Shown: positions 1 through 9,338, counted from the first letter of the stretch. The stretch is 37,115 nucleotides of DNA from Candidatus Schekmanbacteria bacterium RIFCSPLOWO2_02_FULL_38_14 (GCA_001790855.1 MGDH01000041.1:1-37115); one strand, 5' to 3'. Notes: generated by a model not told the origin, from the letters alone. Numbers and translations are program-made.

Positions 1-29
1 GTTAAATGCTTCTTTTGATAAAATACCAT
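1..29 (-). CDS. Start of an unidentified gene cut by the window edge
   Basis: Six bases after the gmhA-like stop codon an ATG opens a minus-strand frame starting M-V-F-Y-Q-K-K and running off the left edge. The tight spacing suggests the next gene of the same operon. Nine residues are too few to identify it. A kinase or nucleotidyltransferase acting after GmhA would fit the context, but that is only a guess. Confidence 0.25.
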
Positions 30-34
30 TATTT

Positions 35-622
35 TCAGTTAAATAATTTATTTTCTATAAACTCACACAGCATATGGCCTATCAGGATATGCGCTTCCTG
101 AATTCTCGGCGTTAAATCTGAGGGAACGCAAATGCAATAATCAGACAATTTACAGATCAGACTATCTTTATTATTCCCTGTTAAACCTATCGTAATTATA
201 TCCATGCTTTTTGCAACCCTGATTGCCTCGATTATATTCTTTGCATTACCGCTTGTTGAAATACCAAGAAGAATGTCTCCGGCTTTCCCTTTTGCTTCAA
301 CTTGCCTTGAAAAGACTTTTTCAAAACAATAGTCATTCCCAATAGCAGTAATTGATGATGTATTTACAGTCAAAGCCTCTGCATCCAGAGCCTTTCTCTC
401 TTTAAGAAATCTGCTTACAAGTTCAGTTGCAATATGCTGGGAATCTGCAGCGCTTCCGCCATTGCCGCAGATAAGAAGCTTACCGCCGGATATGTATGAA
501 CTTATGATAACTTCAGAAATATTATTTAGAACACGTAAAATTGATTCGTTTTCTGATAATGACTTTATCATATTTATATGCTGGACCATTCTATCGCGCC
601 AAAAGTCAGGCATCTTTTCCAT
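35..622 (-). CDS. gmhA: SIS-domain phosphosugar isomerase, GmhA-like
   Basis: Predicted cytoplasmic sedoheptulose-7-phosphate isomerase, making D-glycero-D-manno-heptose 7-phosphate for surface glycans. The 195-aa product matches the family length (E. coli GmhA is 192 aa). An SIS sugar-phosphate fold is visible: GNGGSAADSQH near residues 53-63, GISTSGNAKN near 120-129, and a C-terminal RIQEAHILIGH helix carrying the Glu/His pair used for catalysis in GmhA. The ATG at 622 overlaps the end of the upstream methyltransferase by 17 bp. A second ATG at 613 has the better spaced AAGG ribosome site and gives 192 aa, so it may be the true start. No hldE/gmhB partner is visible, so heptose itself is not proven. 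Other SIS isomerases feeding different sugars remain possible. Confidence 0.85.
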   Translation of the reverse strand: MEKMPDFWRDRMVQHINMIKSLSENESILRVLNNISEVIISSYISGGKLLICGNGGSAADSQHIATELVSRFLKERKALDAEALTVNTSSITAIGNDYCFEKVFSRQVEAKGKAGDILLGISTSGNAKNIIEAIRVAKSMDIITIGLTGNNKDSLICKLSDYCICVPSDLTPRIQEAHILIGHMLCEFIENKLFN

Positions 623-1307
623 CCTTGATCCCAGTTCCTAATACCATAAGTTCAACAGACCACCTGAAAAATTTTATACCAGTCAATTTAGTCAATTTTC
701 TTGCGTTTGGGGTTGAAATTAAAAGTTGAAGTAAAAAACTGAAAACTTTTAATACTGGGAATTCCCATAGGATTGGTAATTGATAGAATAATCCTGTTTG
801 TATTTCAGAAAATCCACTAATCCGTAATAGATCACCCACCGCTGTAGTATCATATGGCCTGCAATGTGTAAAATCTTCATAAAAAATCTTCATCTGGCTT
901 ATCCAGTCAGGAGTCAATATGATAACTCTTCCATCTGGTTTAAGCACACGATAGGTTTCTTTCATTAAATGCTCTGGAGAGTAAAAATGCTCTAATAGTG
1001 ATTTGTGGTAAATAATATCTATAGAATTATCATCAAATGGGAGGGTATCTTTAGAAATATCAACTTTTTTTACTCCTAAATGGCAGAGTGTTTTAACACT
1101 TGAATCACATAAGTCTACTCCATAAACATCAACACCAAAATGTCTGAATGCCTCTAAAAAATCTCCTCTGCCGCATCCAATCTCAAGAAGTTTGTCTTCT
1201 TTTCTAAGGTTAAATTTATTAATAAGATGAAGTGCTAATTTGAAGGGATAATCAGTTTTGGGAATTTTTTCTTTATCATACACTATAGAAATATAGTCTT
1301 TTTTCAT
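606..1307 (-). CDS. Class I SAM-dependent methyltransferase
   Basis: A 233-aa protein with the Rossmann methyltransferase signature. Motif I (LLEIGCGRGDF) is at residues 40-50, an acidic beta2 end lies in VYGVDLCD, motif II-like DDNSIDIIYHKSLLEHF follows, and LKPDGRVIILTPD is the usual post-motif strand. This is the Methyltransf_11 group. The C-terminal 60 residues are rich in Leu/Phe/Ile and may bind membrane or a lipid-linked substrate. Its ATG overlaps the preceding VOC gene stop by 4 nt (ATGA), a sign of translational coupling. In this locus it probably O- or N-methylates a sugar, but nothing in the sequence fixes the substrate. Confidence 0.85.
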   Translation of the reverse strand: MKKDYISIVYDKEKIPKTDYPFKLALHLINKFNLRKEDKLLEIGCGRGDFLEAFRHFGVDVYGVDLCDSSVKTLCHLGVKKVDISKDTLPFDDNSIDIIYHKSLLEHFYSPEHLMKETYRVLKPDGRVIILTPDWISQMKIFYEDFTHCRPYDTTAVGDLLRISGFSEIQTGLFYQLPILWEFPVLKVFSFLLQLLISTPNARKLTKLTGIKFFRWSVELMVLGTGIKDGKDA

Positions 1308-1744
1308 TTGTCTTTTAGAATCTCGACAAGTTCTATGAAATTTCCATCAGGGTCTTTACAAAACGTAACTTTTGCAAACCTATCCGGAGAAAATTGTGGA
1401 GGAGCATTAAAGGTTATTCCGGCTTTTGTCAGTCTGTCATATTCCTTGTCCAAATCATCTACTGTAAAAGCCATGTGAGATAATCCCGGCTCAAAAATTT
1501 CTTTTTGTCCTTTGTTTATCCCTCGATGCGAATGGTAATATAGAAGCTCAATCAAATTTCCGTCCGGTGCAGCTAATTTTATTGTAGTTACCTTTACATC
1601 TTTTAACGACAACATATTATTGATGTAATTACCCGATTCTATCATTTTCTTGACAACCTTAAAACCCAGTAACTCAGTATAAAAAAATAACGAATCTTTT
1701 AATTCATTCACAACTATTCCGGTATGACGGATATTCGTTATCAT
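1304..1744 (-). CDS. VOC-superfamily (glyoxalase/dioxygenase fold) protein
   Basis: This 146-aa protein has two betaalphabetabetabeta modules of the vicinal oxygen chelate fold. The four expected metal ligands are visible in the right order: H7 (RHTGIVV), E66 (GNLIELL), H90 (LSHMAFTVDD) and E138 (GNFIELVE). That pattern is typical of glyoxalase I, methylmalonyl-CoA epimerase and related metalloenzymes. The gene sits between the class III aminotransferase (TAATG overlap, 1 nt) and the methyltransferase (4-nt overlap), so it is made with a sugar-modifying set rather than with detoxification genes. An epimerase or lyase step on an unusual sugar is a reasonable inference. The substrate cannot be read from the sequence. 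Confidence 0.8.
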   Translation of the reverse strand: MITNIRHTGIVVNELKDSLFFYTELLGFKVVKKMIESGNYINNMLSLKDVKVTTIKLAAPDGNLIELLYYHSHRGINKGQKEIFEPGLSHMAFTVDDLDKEYDRLTKAGITFNAPPQFSPDRFAKVTFCKDPDGNFIELVEILKDK

Positions 1745-3135
1745 TAGCTATCCTTAGCAACCTCTATAATTGATTCCTCTAATACTTCTAATCCTTCTAA
1801 CAAGGCGTCATCAGGGATTGTCAATGGCGGTCCCATTTTTATTGACTCTCTTCCGGTATGTACAAGTATTACTCCCTTCTGCATAGCTTTCTCGCAGACT
1901 TTAGTCGGAAACAATGCATCAGCCTCGCCTGTCACAGGATTTTTAAAAATAATTCCTGCAATAAGACCAGTACCAAAAATATATGAAATTCTATCTGAAT
2001 ATTTATTTTTCAACTTAGTTAAACAACCATGCAGCAACTTTCCTTTTCTCTCAGATTCTTTTATAAGTTTTCCTTCTTCAATAGCTTCTATATTTGCAAG
2101 TCCAGCAGCGCAACAAAGAGGGTTTGCTGAATGTGTGCTGCTCATAGAACCAATATCGGGCAAATCCATTATACTCACTCTTCCAATAACAGCAGACAAA
2201 GGCAGGGAACCACTTAATCCCTTGCCCAAACACAACAGATCAGGTTCAACGCCATAATGTTGATAAGCAAAGAGTTTGCCTGTTCTTCCAAATCCAGATT
2301 GAATTTCATCAAAGGCAACCAGTATATTATATTTTTTTGCAAAGTCTGCCAAACCCTGAATATATTCAACAGGGAAAAACATTGCTGACCATCCAATATA
2401 TGATTCAATCATAAAACCTGCTATATTACTAAAATCCAGTCCCTTTTTTTTCAGAACCTCCATATCATTGCAAAAGTGCTCTTTCCATGATAAATCATCT
2501 CTATTCTTTATTTTTGTGGTCCATGGATAAGGTATTGGCAGATGGTGTATATTGGGGTCCATATATCCAATCCATGCTATTCCCTTAGGGTCTCCCTTGA
2601 GCATCTCAGCACCCATAGTGCGGCCATGCATGCCGCCTTGAAACGAAATAATACCAATCTTAGATGGCTTTATACTTTGTCCATGCATCCTAATTAATTT
2701 TATGGCGCACTCTGTCGCCTCAGTGCCAGAAGATAGCAAAAAGGCTTTTTCAAATTGTACGGGTGATATCTCTATCAGCTTTTTTAAAAATTCTATGCGG
2801 CTTTCATTGGCAAATGTGTAGGTATGAAGCAATTTTTGATCAAGCATTTTTTGTAATGCTGAAATGATTTTAGGATTTGCATGACCTGAATTAGCCAAGA
2901 AAATAGTAGATGTGAAATCAATCCACGAATTACCATATGGGTCAAAAACCTGAAAATTCTCAGCCCTGTCCCATACAACCGGCAATTGACCATGCATTGA
3001 CCTGGATTCTAACTTTCCAAGCAAATCAAATATAGCCAAAGACTCAGGGACAGGTATCATGGTCTTTATTTTCCTATATTTAGAATCTACAGGTGGTACT
3101 TTTTGAGGAATAAGCGAAAAGCTATGCCCTGACAT
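1744..3135 (-). CDS. Class III PLP-dependent aminotransferase
   Basis: A 463-aa fold-type I aminotransferase of the ornithine/GABA/glutamate-1-semialdehyde group. SSGTEATECAIKLIRMH (residues 135-151) binds the PLP phosphate. The cofactor Asp is D276 in VAFDEIQSGFGRTG, and the Schiff-base Lys is K305 in CLGKGLSG. The ATG at 3135 has GGAGG 8 nt upstream, and that site overlaps the last codons of the cytidylyltransferase gene (3-nt gap), so the two are coupled. Sugar aminotransferases of nonulosonate pathways (PseC, LegC) are DegT-type. A class III enzyme next to NeuA/NeuB is therefore unusual and may transaminate a keto or aldehyde group on a nonulosonate-derived or amino-acid decoration. Confidence 0.88.
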   Translation of the reverse strand: MSGHSFSLIPQKVPPVDSKYRKIKTMIPVPESLAIFDLLGKLESRSMHGQLPVVWDRAENFQVFDPYGNSWIDFTSTIFLANSGHANPKIISALQKMLDQKLLHTYTFANESRIEFLKKLIEISPVQFEKAFLLSSGTEATECAIKLIRMHGQSIKPSKIGIISFQGGMHGRTMGAEMLKGDPKGIAWIGYMDPNIHHLPIPYPWTTKIKNRDDLSWKEHFCNDMEVLKKKGLDFSNIAGFMIESYIGWSAMFFPVEYIQGLADFAKKYNILVAFDEIQSGFGRTGKLFAYQHYGVEPDLLCLGKGLSGSLPLSAVIGRVSIMDLPDIGSMSSTHSANPLCCAAGLANIEAIEEGKLIKESERKGKLLHGCLTKLKNKYSDRISYIFGTGLIAGIIFKNPVTGEADALFPTKVCEKAMQKGVILVHTGRESIKMGPPLTIPDDALLEGLEVLEESIIEVAKDS

Positions 3136-3138
3136 TAT

Positions 3139-3897
3139 CTATTCCTCCGCTGAAAAATTCATTTTCAAATAATCAAACAAGACATTGCCCCGTTTATTGA
3201 TTTCATATTCCAAAAAATGAAAATCATCCACTGTGTCAACTTCAGTAGTCTTAGGAGTAACAAACCCGATCATTTTATGTCCATGAAGCCTGTTATTTTT
3301 TAAAACGTAATGTGGTTTGATTATATCAACATAGCCGTTAGGATAGTAGGCTGGAGGGAAAGCTTGTCGTGGTAAATTGTAATATTCAGGTCTAGGATCA
3401 TCCGGAAAAAGTCCAGTAAGATGCCCTCTTTTATTAATTCTAAAATATTTTTCAGGAGCTTCACCAAGCTCCTGAACTGACCTCAAGGAAGTTGATTCCG
3501 GGTCATTTTCAATGGCTGAGATGGCATTATTAATTAATTCGGGGGTGCGGAAAGGAGTTGGCGGACGAAGATGCACTAAGTATTCAGGGATTATATTCTC
3601 CTTATCTTGAAACCAGTTTAAAGCATGTAATACAAATTCAATATCAGGAGAAGTATCACTTGCAAACTCTTTTGGACGAAGAAACGGAACTTCTGCTCCA
3701 TACCTTAAAGCAATATCTGCTATGATTTTAGAATCAGTAGATACAATTATCCTCTTTATTCTATTTGTTAGTTTGGCAGCTGTGATTGAATAAGCTATTA
3801 AGGGATATCCACCTAATAGTTTTATGTTTTTACCGGGAACACCTTTAGAACCACCCCTTGCAGGAATTATACTATAAATCAAACTATTACTTTTCAT
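3139..3897 (-). CDS. Acylneuraminate (nonulosonate) cytidylyltransferase
   Basis: CMP-activating enzyme of the NeuA/LegF/PseF family, 252 aa, expected to transfer CMP from CTP to the anomeric hydroxyl of a nine-carbon keto acid. The nucleotide-binding N-terminus IIPARGGSKGVPGKNIKLLG (residues 11-30) is diagnostic. Further landmarks are IVSTDSKIIADIA, YLVHLRPPTPFRT and the C-terminal metal-site motif TEVDTVDDF near residue 220. There is no fused phosphatase domain, but a separate KdsC-type phosphatase is encoded two genes upstream. The start at 3897 lies 27 nt after the NeuB-like stop and has no obvious Shine-Dalgarno. The sugar could be sialic acid, KDN, legionaminic or pseudaminic acid, and the sequence alone does not decide. 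Confidence 0.88.
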   Translation of the reverse strand: MKSNSLIYSIIPARGGSKGVPGKNIKLLGGYPLIAYSITAAKLTNRIKRIIVSTDSKIIADIALRYGAEVPFLRPKEFASDTSPDIEFVLHALNWFQDKENIIPEYLVHLRPPTPFRTPELINNAISAIENDPESTSLRSVQELGEAPEKYFRINKRGHLTGLFPDDPRPEYYNLPRQAFPPAYYPNGYVDIIKPHYVLKNNRLHGHKMIGFVTPKTTEVDTVDDFHFLEYEINKRGNVLFDYLKMNFSAEE

Positions 3898-3924
3898 AAA
3901 ACACTTAGTAACTTCTGTATATTA

Positions 3925-4812
3925 TCATTCTTCATGCCATCGAAAACCATCTTCACGAAAATATCTTAATTTATAAGCCACTTTCTCTTCTTCTGGAATA
4001 ATAATTTTTTTCCCTGAACCTAAAATTTGCTTAACTCTTCTCGTATCTCGCATTACAAGTTCCAAGCCATGTTTTTCAAGAGATGATGATTGGTCAGAGC
4101 CATACATAGTTCTGTCTATGGTTATGTGTCTTTCTATTGCAACCGCTCCTAACGTAGTTGCAAGAACAGATGGCAATACCCCTGCCTCGTGACCACTATA
4201 TCCTACAGGACATTTATATTTATCCTTCAATGTCTTAATCATTTCTACATTACACCACTCGTCCGGACAAGGATAAACAGAAATACAATGCATAAGAGTA
4301 TAAGGACATCTTTTCTTTTCAAATATACTTACAACCCTATCTATCTGCTCAAAATTACTCATACCAGTTGAGATAAATGTATGCTTTCCTTCTTCAACCA
4401 CCATATCCACAAGTATTTTGTGTGTAAGCATGGTTGAGGCAATTTTGTTAAAGAGTAAATCATACTGCCTTAGGAACTCTTGACTTTTCTCATCCCATGC
4501 AGAAGCAAACCAGTAAATCTCTTTCTCTCTACAATAGGAATGAATTTCATCATATTCCTTTTTTCCCAATTCAAGTCCTTCTTTCTGCGCCCTCTGAGTC
4601 ATTCCCCAAGGACTCTGCCTCGGTGAATCAAGCAATTCCTTAGTGTAAACAATGTCAATTGTCCTCTTTTGAAATTTAACAGCATCTGCCCCACATTCTT
4701 TTGCCATATCAATAAGCTTTTTCGCGATCTCAACATCACCATTATGATTAATGCCAATCTCTGCAATCATAAATGGCAATTTTTCCTGATTTGCATATGG
4801 ATTTAAATGCAT
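3925..4812 (-). CDS. NeuB-family nonulosonate synthase lacking the SAF domain
   Basis: PEP-dependent synthase condensing phosphoenolpyruvate with a hexose(-phosphate) to make a nonulosonic acid (phosphate). The TIM barrel is complete: FMIAEIGINHNGD (residues 14-26), ADAVKFQKRT, FNKIASTMLTHK, FISTGMSN, TLMHCISVYPCP, VGYSGHEAGV and IERHITIDRT, the last carrying metal/PEP-site His residues. The protein is only 295 aa and stops right after the barrel. Canonical NeuB is about 345 aa with a C-terminal SAF (antifreeze-like) domain that supplies an Arg to the partner's N-acetyl-sugar site, and this domain is absent. The gene overlaps the phosphatase gene by 10 nt and has GGAG 8 nt before its ATG. Confidence 0.88.
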   Translation of the reverse strand: MHLNPYANQEKLPFMIAEIGINHNGDVEIAKKLIDMAKECGADAVKFQKRTIDIVYTKELLDSPRQSPWGMTQRAQKEGLELGKKEYDEIHSYCREKEIYWFASAWDEKSQEFLRQYDLLFNKIASTMLTHKILVDMVVEEGKHTFISTGMSNFEQIDRVVSIFEKKRCPYTLMHCISVYPCPDEWCNVEMIKTLKDKYKCPVGYSGHEAGVLPSVLATTLGAVAIERHITIDRTMYGSDQSSSLEKHGLELVMRDTRRVKQILGSGKKIIIPEEEKVAYKLRYFREDGFRWHEE

Positions 4813-5354
4813 TTCAATTTCTCCTTATTATCAGGTTCAATATAATTTAAAAAATCTCTAACTACTCCTTCACCTCCTTTAACCTCAAGAATAATCTTTG
4901 ATATCCTTTTTATTTCTTCATAAGCATCTAAAGGACATACTGGATAACCAACAATACTCATTACTTCAAAATCATTAATATCATTACCAATATAAACTAC
5001 ATTGCTAAGTTGTATATTATTTTCATTACAGTAGGAAACAAGGGTCTCTTTTTTATTGACCACGCCTTTAATGACTGGAATATTAAGCTTATTTGCCCGT
5101 GCTTCTACTACCTTATTTGTTTCCATTGTTAATATAATCTGTTTTATCCCTCTATCATTGATTATTCCTATTGCTAAACCATCAGAACGATTTACAACAA
5201 CACTTTCTATTCCATCTTCTCTTAAAATAACTTTATTGTCTGTAAGAACACCATCAAAATCATAAACTATAAGTTGAATATTTTTTAAAAATAAAACTTT
5301 AGTTTGCTTTTTTAAATCCTTCTTTGTCATAAAATATTTACAAACTTCTATCAT
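4803..5354 (-). CDS. HAD phosphatase, KdsC / KDN-9-phosphatase type
   Basis: A capless C0-type HAD phosphatase of about 183 aa. Motif I is VYDFDGVLTD, with the nucleophile Asp and the acid/base Asp two residues on. Motif II is IILTME, motif III Lys is in VIKGVVNKKE, and motif IV is YIGNDINDFEVM. The KdsC family dephosphorylates KDO-8-P, Neu5Ac-9-P or KDN-9-P. The 10-nt overlap with the neuB-like gene argues that it acts on that synthase's product. The ATG at 5354 is used here, but a TTG at 5360 and an ATG at 5330 are alternatives and none has a strong ribosome site. Its start overlaps a remnant of a cytidylyltransferase C-terminus, as if it once followed a NeuA partner. Confidence 0.85.
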   Translation of the reverse strand: MIEVCKYFMTKKDLKKQTKVLFLKNIQLIVYDFDGVLTDNKVILREDGIESVVVNRSDGLAIGIINDRGIKQIILTMETNKVVEARANKLNIPVIKGVVNKKETLVSYCNENNIQLSNVVYIGNDINDFEVMSIVGYPVCPLDAYEEIKRISKIILEVKGGEGVVRDFLNYIEPDNKEKLKCI

Positions 5355-5433
5355 CTTCAATGAAATCTATTTCATAATCTTTCCACAAAGGCATCTGATA
5401 ATATTTCAGGAAGGAATAAATAGCGTTAAACCC
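5338..5433 (-). pseudogene. 3' remnant of a cytidylyltransferase-like gene
   Basis: Between gmd and the phosphatase gene an open stretch of 31 codons (between in-frame stops at 5434-5436 and 5338-5340) encodes a peptide containing YYQMPLWKDYEIDFIED. The ending W-x-x-[YF]-E-I-D-x-x-E-D is the C-terminal signature of NeuA-type cytidylyltransferases; the intact copy here has TEVDTVDDF at the same place. No start codon with a ribosome site or N-terminal domain remains, so I read it as the leftover 3' end of a lost gene. It overlaps the phosphatase start in another frame. Confidence 0.5.
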
Positions 5434-5486
5434 TTAAATTCTGACAATAAGTTCAAGTTTAAATAAATAAATTTACTTCCTTCTTT

Positions 5487-6539
5487 TTAACCCAAGGTTA
5501 ATTTATTGCTTGTCCAACTAATAGCCTTTTTCTTCAATATTTTTTTCCCCTCTCCTTGTGAGTTAAGGCCGATTAATTCCATATCTGCATCAACCATTAT
5601 CTTTACAAGTTCCTTGAAATTAATCTTAGGAACCCAATTAAGTTTCTTTCTTGCCTTGCTGCTATCTGCCAACAAAAAGTCCACTTCATATGGTCTAAAA
5701 TATCTGGAGTCTATCTCTACATAATCTTTCCAATCTAATTTCACATAACCAAATGCTTCTTCCAAAAACTCTTTTATCGAGTGACTCTCGCCTGTGCCAA
5801 TAACATAATTATCCGGTTCGTCCTGTTGTAGCATAAGCCACATCGCTTCTACATATTCGGGCGCATAGCCCCAGTCTCTTTTTGCTTCGAGGTTGCCAAG
5901 GTAAAGTTTATTTTGTTTTCTTGCTAAAATATTGGCAATACCACGCGTTATTTTTCTTGTAACAAAGGTTTCCCCACGGCGCGGGGATTCATGATTGAAA
6001 AGGATACCATTACAAGCAAAGATTTTGTATCCTTCACGATAATTTACGGTCATCCAGTAGGCATAAAGTTTTGCCGCTGCATAAGGGCTTCTTGGACAAA
6101 AAGGAGTTCTCTCATTCTGTGGTGGAGGAACTGACCCGAACATTTCTGACGACGAAGCCTGGTAAAATTTTGTCTTTATATTGCTCCTCCTTATAGCCTC
6201 CAAAACCCTTGTCACTCCTAACGCTGTTATATCACCTGTGTATTCAGGCATATCAAAACTTACTTTTACATAACTCTGTGCTCCAAGATGATAAATCTCA
6301 TCTGGTTTTATGTCATAGATAAGGCTTGTAAGTAGGCTTGAGTCTGCTAAATCACCATAGTGAAGAAATAGTCGTGCATTTGAAATATGCGGATCAATAT
6401 AGATATGGTCTATTCTCCCTGTATTAAATGTACTTGACCGCCGGATAAGTCCATGAACCTCATAACCTTTGCTTAATAAAAACTCTGCAAGATAAGAACC
6501 ATCCTGACCAGTGATACCAGTAATAAGAGCACGTTTCAT
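5487..6539 (-). CDS. gmd: GDP-mannose 4,6-dehydratase (copy 1)
   Basis: Converts GDP-D-mannose to GDP-4-keto-6-deoxy-D-mannose with NADP, in the cytoplasm. The 350-aa product starts [20 protein letters not shown], with the Rossmann TGxxGxxG. The SDR catalytic set is present: ASSSEMFG, the YAAAK Tyr/Lys pair, and [17 protein letters not shown], a strongly conserved Gmd block. The frame is open upstream to 6740, but that part overlaps fcl. The ATG at 6539 has AAGGAG about 9 nt upstream and lies 22 nt after the fcl stop, so it is the start. The C-terminus carries an extra Lys-rich tail of about 25 residues. With fcl directly upstream it supplies GDP-L-fucose or a related 6-deoxyhexose. Confidence 0.95.
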   Translation of the reverse strand: MKRALITGITGQDGSYLAEFLLSKGYEVHGLIRRSSTFNTGRIDHIYIDPHISNARLFLHYGDLADSSLLTSLIYDIKPDEIYHLGAQSYVKVSFDMPEYTGDITALGVTRVLEAIRRSNIKTKFYQASSSEMFGSVPPPQNERTPFCPRSPYAAAKLYAYWMTVNYREGYKIFACNGILFNHESPRRGETFVTRKITRGIANILARKQNKLYLGNLEAKRDWGYAPEYVEAMWLMLQQDEPDNYVIGTGESHSIKEFLEEAFGYVKLDWKDYVEIDSRYFRPYEVDFLLADSSKARKKLNWVPKINFKELVKIMVDADMELIGLNSQGEGKKILKKKAISWTSNKLTLG

Positions 6540-6561
6540 AAGGTATTCTCCTTGCACAGTT

Positions 6562-8549
<1,988 letters not shown>

Positions 8550-8837
8550 TTATCTCTCCAATGATAGTAGAAATTTTTAGATTAAATTTTTATTTACTAT
8601 AAAAGTATTTTTTTAGCTTCTCAAAAACCTCAGCTCAAAAATTCTTTAAATTATTTAATTAGCTTTTTCTACATAATAAAACTTTTTCGCTTATGATAAA
8701 TTAATTCTCCTGTCTGAGATTAAAGCTCCTCACAACAAACTTGTTAGGAATGCGCTCGCTATACATTTTTAACAAAAGACAAGCTACCGCCATAAACTCA
8801 CTATTTGTTATTTGCCAATAGCCAGTTTACAGGAAAT
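8550..8837 (-). promoter_or_regulatory. 288-bp untranslated spacer (leader) carrying the ops site
   Basis: The longest gap inside the polysaccharide operon, between the rfaH-like stop and the epimerase start. It holds the ops match at 8780-8791. Downstream of it are a 21-codon frame with no ribosome site (8701-8766, starting M-Y-S-E-R) and a very AT-rich stretch before the epimerase GGAGAG. No GC-rich hairpin followed by a T run was found, so any pause or termination here would have to be Rho-dependent. The spacer could also carry a weak internal promoter, but I see no convincing -35/-10 pair. Confidence 0.5.
8780..8791 (-). promoter_or_regulatory. ops element (RfaH recruitment/pause site)
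   Basis: On the minus strand the sequence reads GGCGGTAGCTTG, matching all defined positions of the enterobacterial ops consensus GGCGGTAGnnTG. It lies in the transcribed direction, 46 bp after the stop codon of an rfaH-like gene and about 230 bp ahead of the epimerase start. The inner GC-GGTA-GC can form the short non-template hairpin that E. coli RfaH recognises. In E. coli the element pauses RNA polymerase and loads RfaH to antiterminate long surface-polysaccharide operons. Occurrence beside the cognate protein gene makes chance unlikely, though function here is inferred. Confidence 0.75.
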
Positions 8838-9338
8838 TTAAATTTTACTCACAAGTTCTGATGGAATAGAAATCTTCACACTGTTATGAATGATATTAAG
8901 AAGTATTAATATTCTATCTCTTCCATTCAAACTCTCTAAAAATAAGCCCTGATAGCCTGAAAAAGGACCATCCCCAATCTCAACTCTATCTCCGGTTTTG
9001 AGCTTTGAGGCTAAAGTTTCTATCCTTACATATCCATCCTTATCTAAACGCAGTTTGATATCATTTATAAACCTTTCAGGAACAGAAGAGGGAAATCCAT
9101 CAGGACGAAAACTCACAAGCCTTATCACGCCTCTACAATTCCTTATTGACCACCTGGGATCTTTTTCAAGATCAAAATTAACAAAAAGATAACGGGGGAA
9201 AAGAGGAAGCGCCATTTTGCTTCCCTTTTTTGTTTTCAGGCAAATGGGAAGAAAGGTCTCATATCCCATATTTATAAGGTTCCATCTCGCATATTCCTCT
9301 TTCATAGGCTTAGTATATACTGCAAACCATGACTTCAT
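8838..9338 (-). CDS. rfaH: RfaH-type NusG paralogue (transcription antiterminator)
   Basis: Specialised elongation factor expected to bind RNA polymerase paused at ops and suppress termination and Rho. The 166-aa length fits RfaH (162 aa). The NGN domain spans about 1-100: MKSWFAVYTKP with K10 at the E. coli K10 position, LPLFPRYLFVNFD, and CRGVIRLVSF with R69 matching ops-contacting R73. The C-terminal KOW-like domain (114-166) reads GDRVEIGDGPFSGYQGLF then LILLNII, closer to RfaH (G-x-F-x-G-F-Q-x-x-F) than to housekeeping NusG. The HTT motif that contacts the beta gate loop in E. coli is not conserved (P-R-W here). The ATG has no clear Shine-Dalgarno. The gene follows the Wzz-like gene by 51 bp. 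Confidence 0.88.
   Translation of the reverse strand: MKSWFAVYTKPMKEEYARWNLINMGYETFLPICLKTKKGSKMALPLFPRYLFVNFDLEKDPRWSIRNCRGVIRLVSFRPDGFPSSVPERFINDIKLRLDKDGYVRIETLASKLKTGDRVEIGDGPFSGYQGLFLESLNGRDRILILLNIIHNSVKISIPSELVSKI

Noticed and set aside
8730-8760. CCTAACAA ... TTTGTTG pattern resembling an integron attC core
   Set aside because: Only about 25 bp, wrong core spacing, and no integrase or cassette array nearby.
8701-8766. 21-codon frame just downstream of ops, starting M-Y-S-E-R
   Set aside because: No ribosome site, no recognisable family, and it lies in the untranslated ops leader; kept only as part of the leader description.
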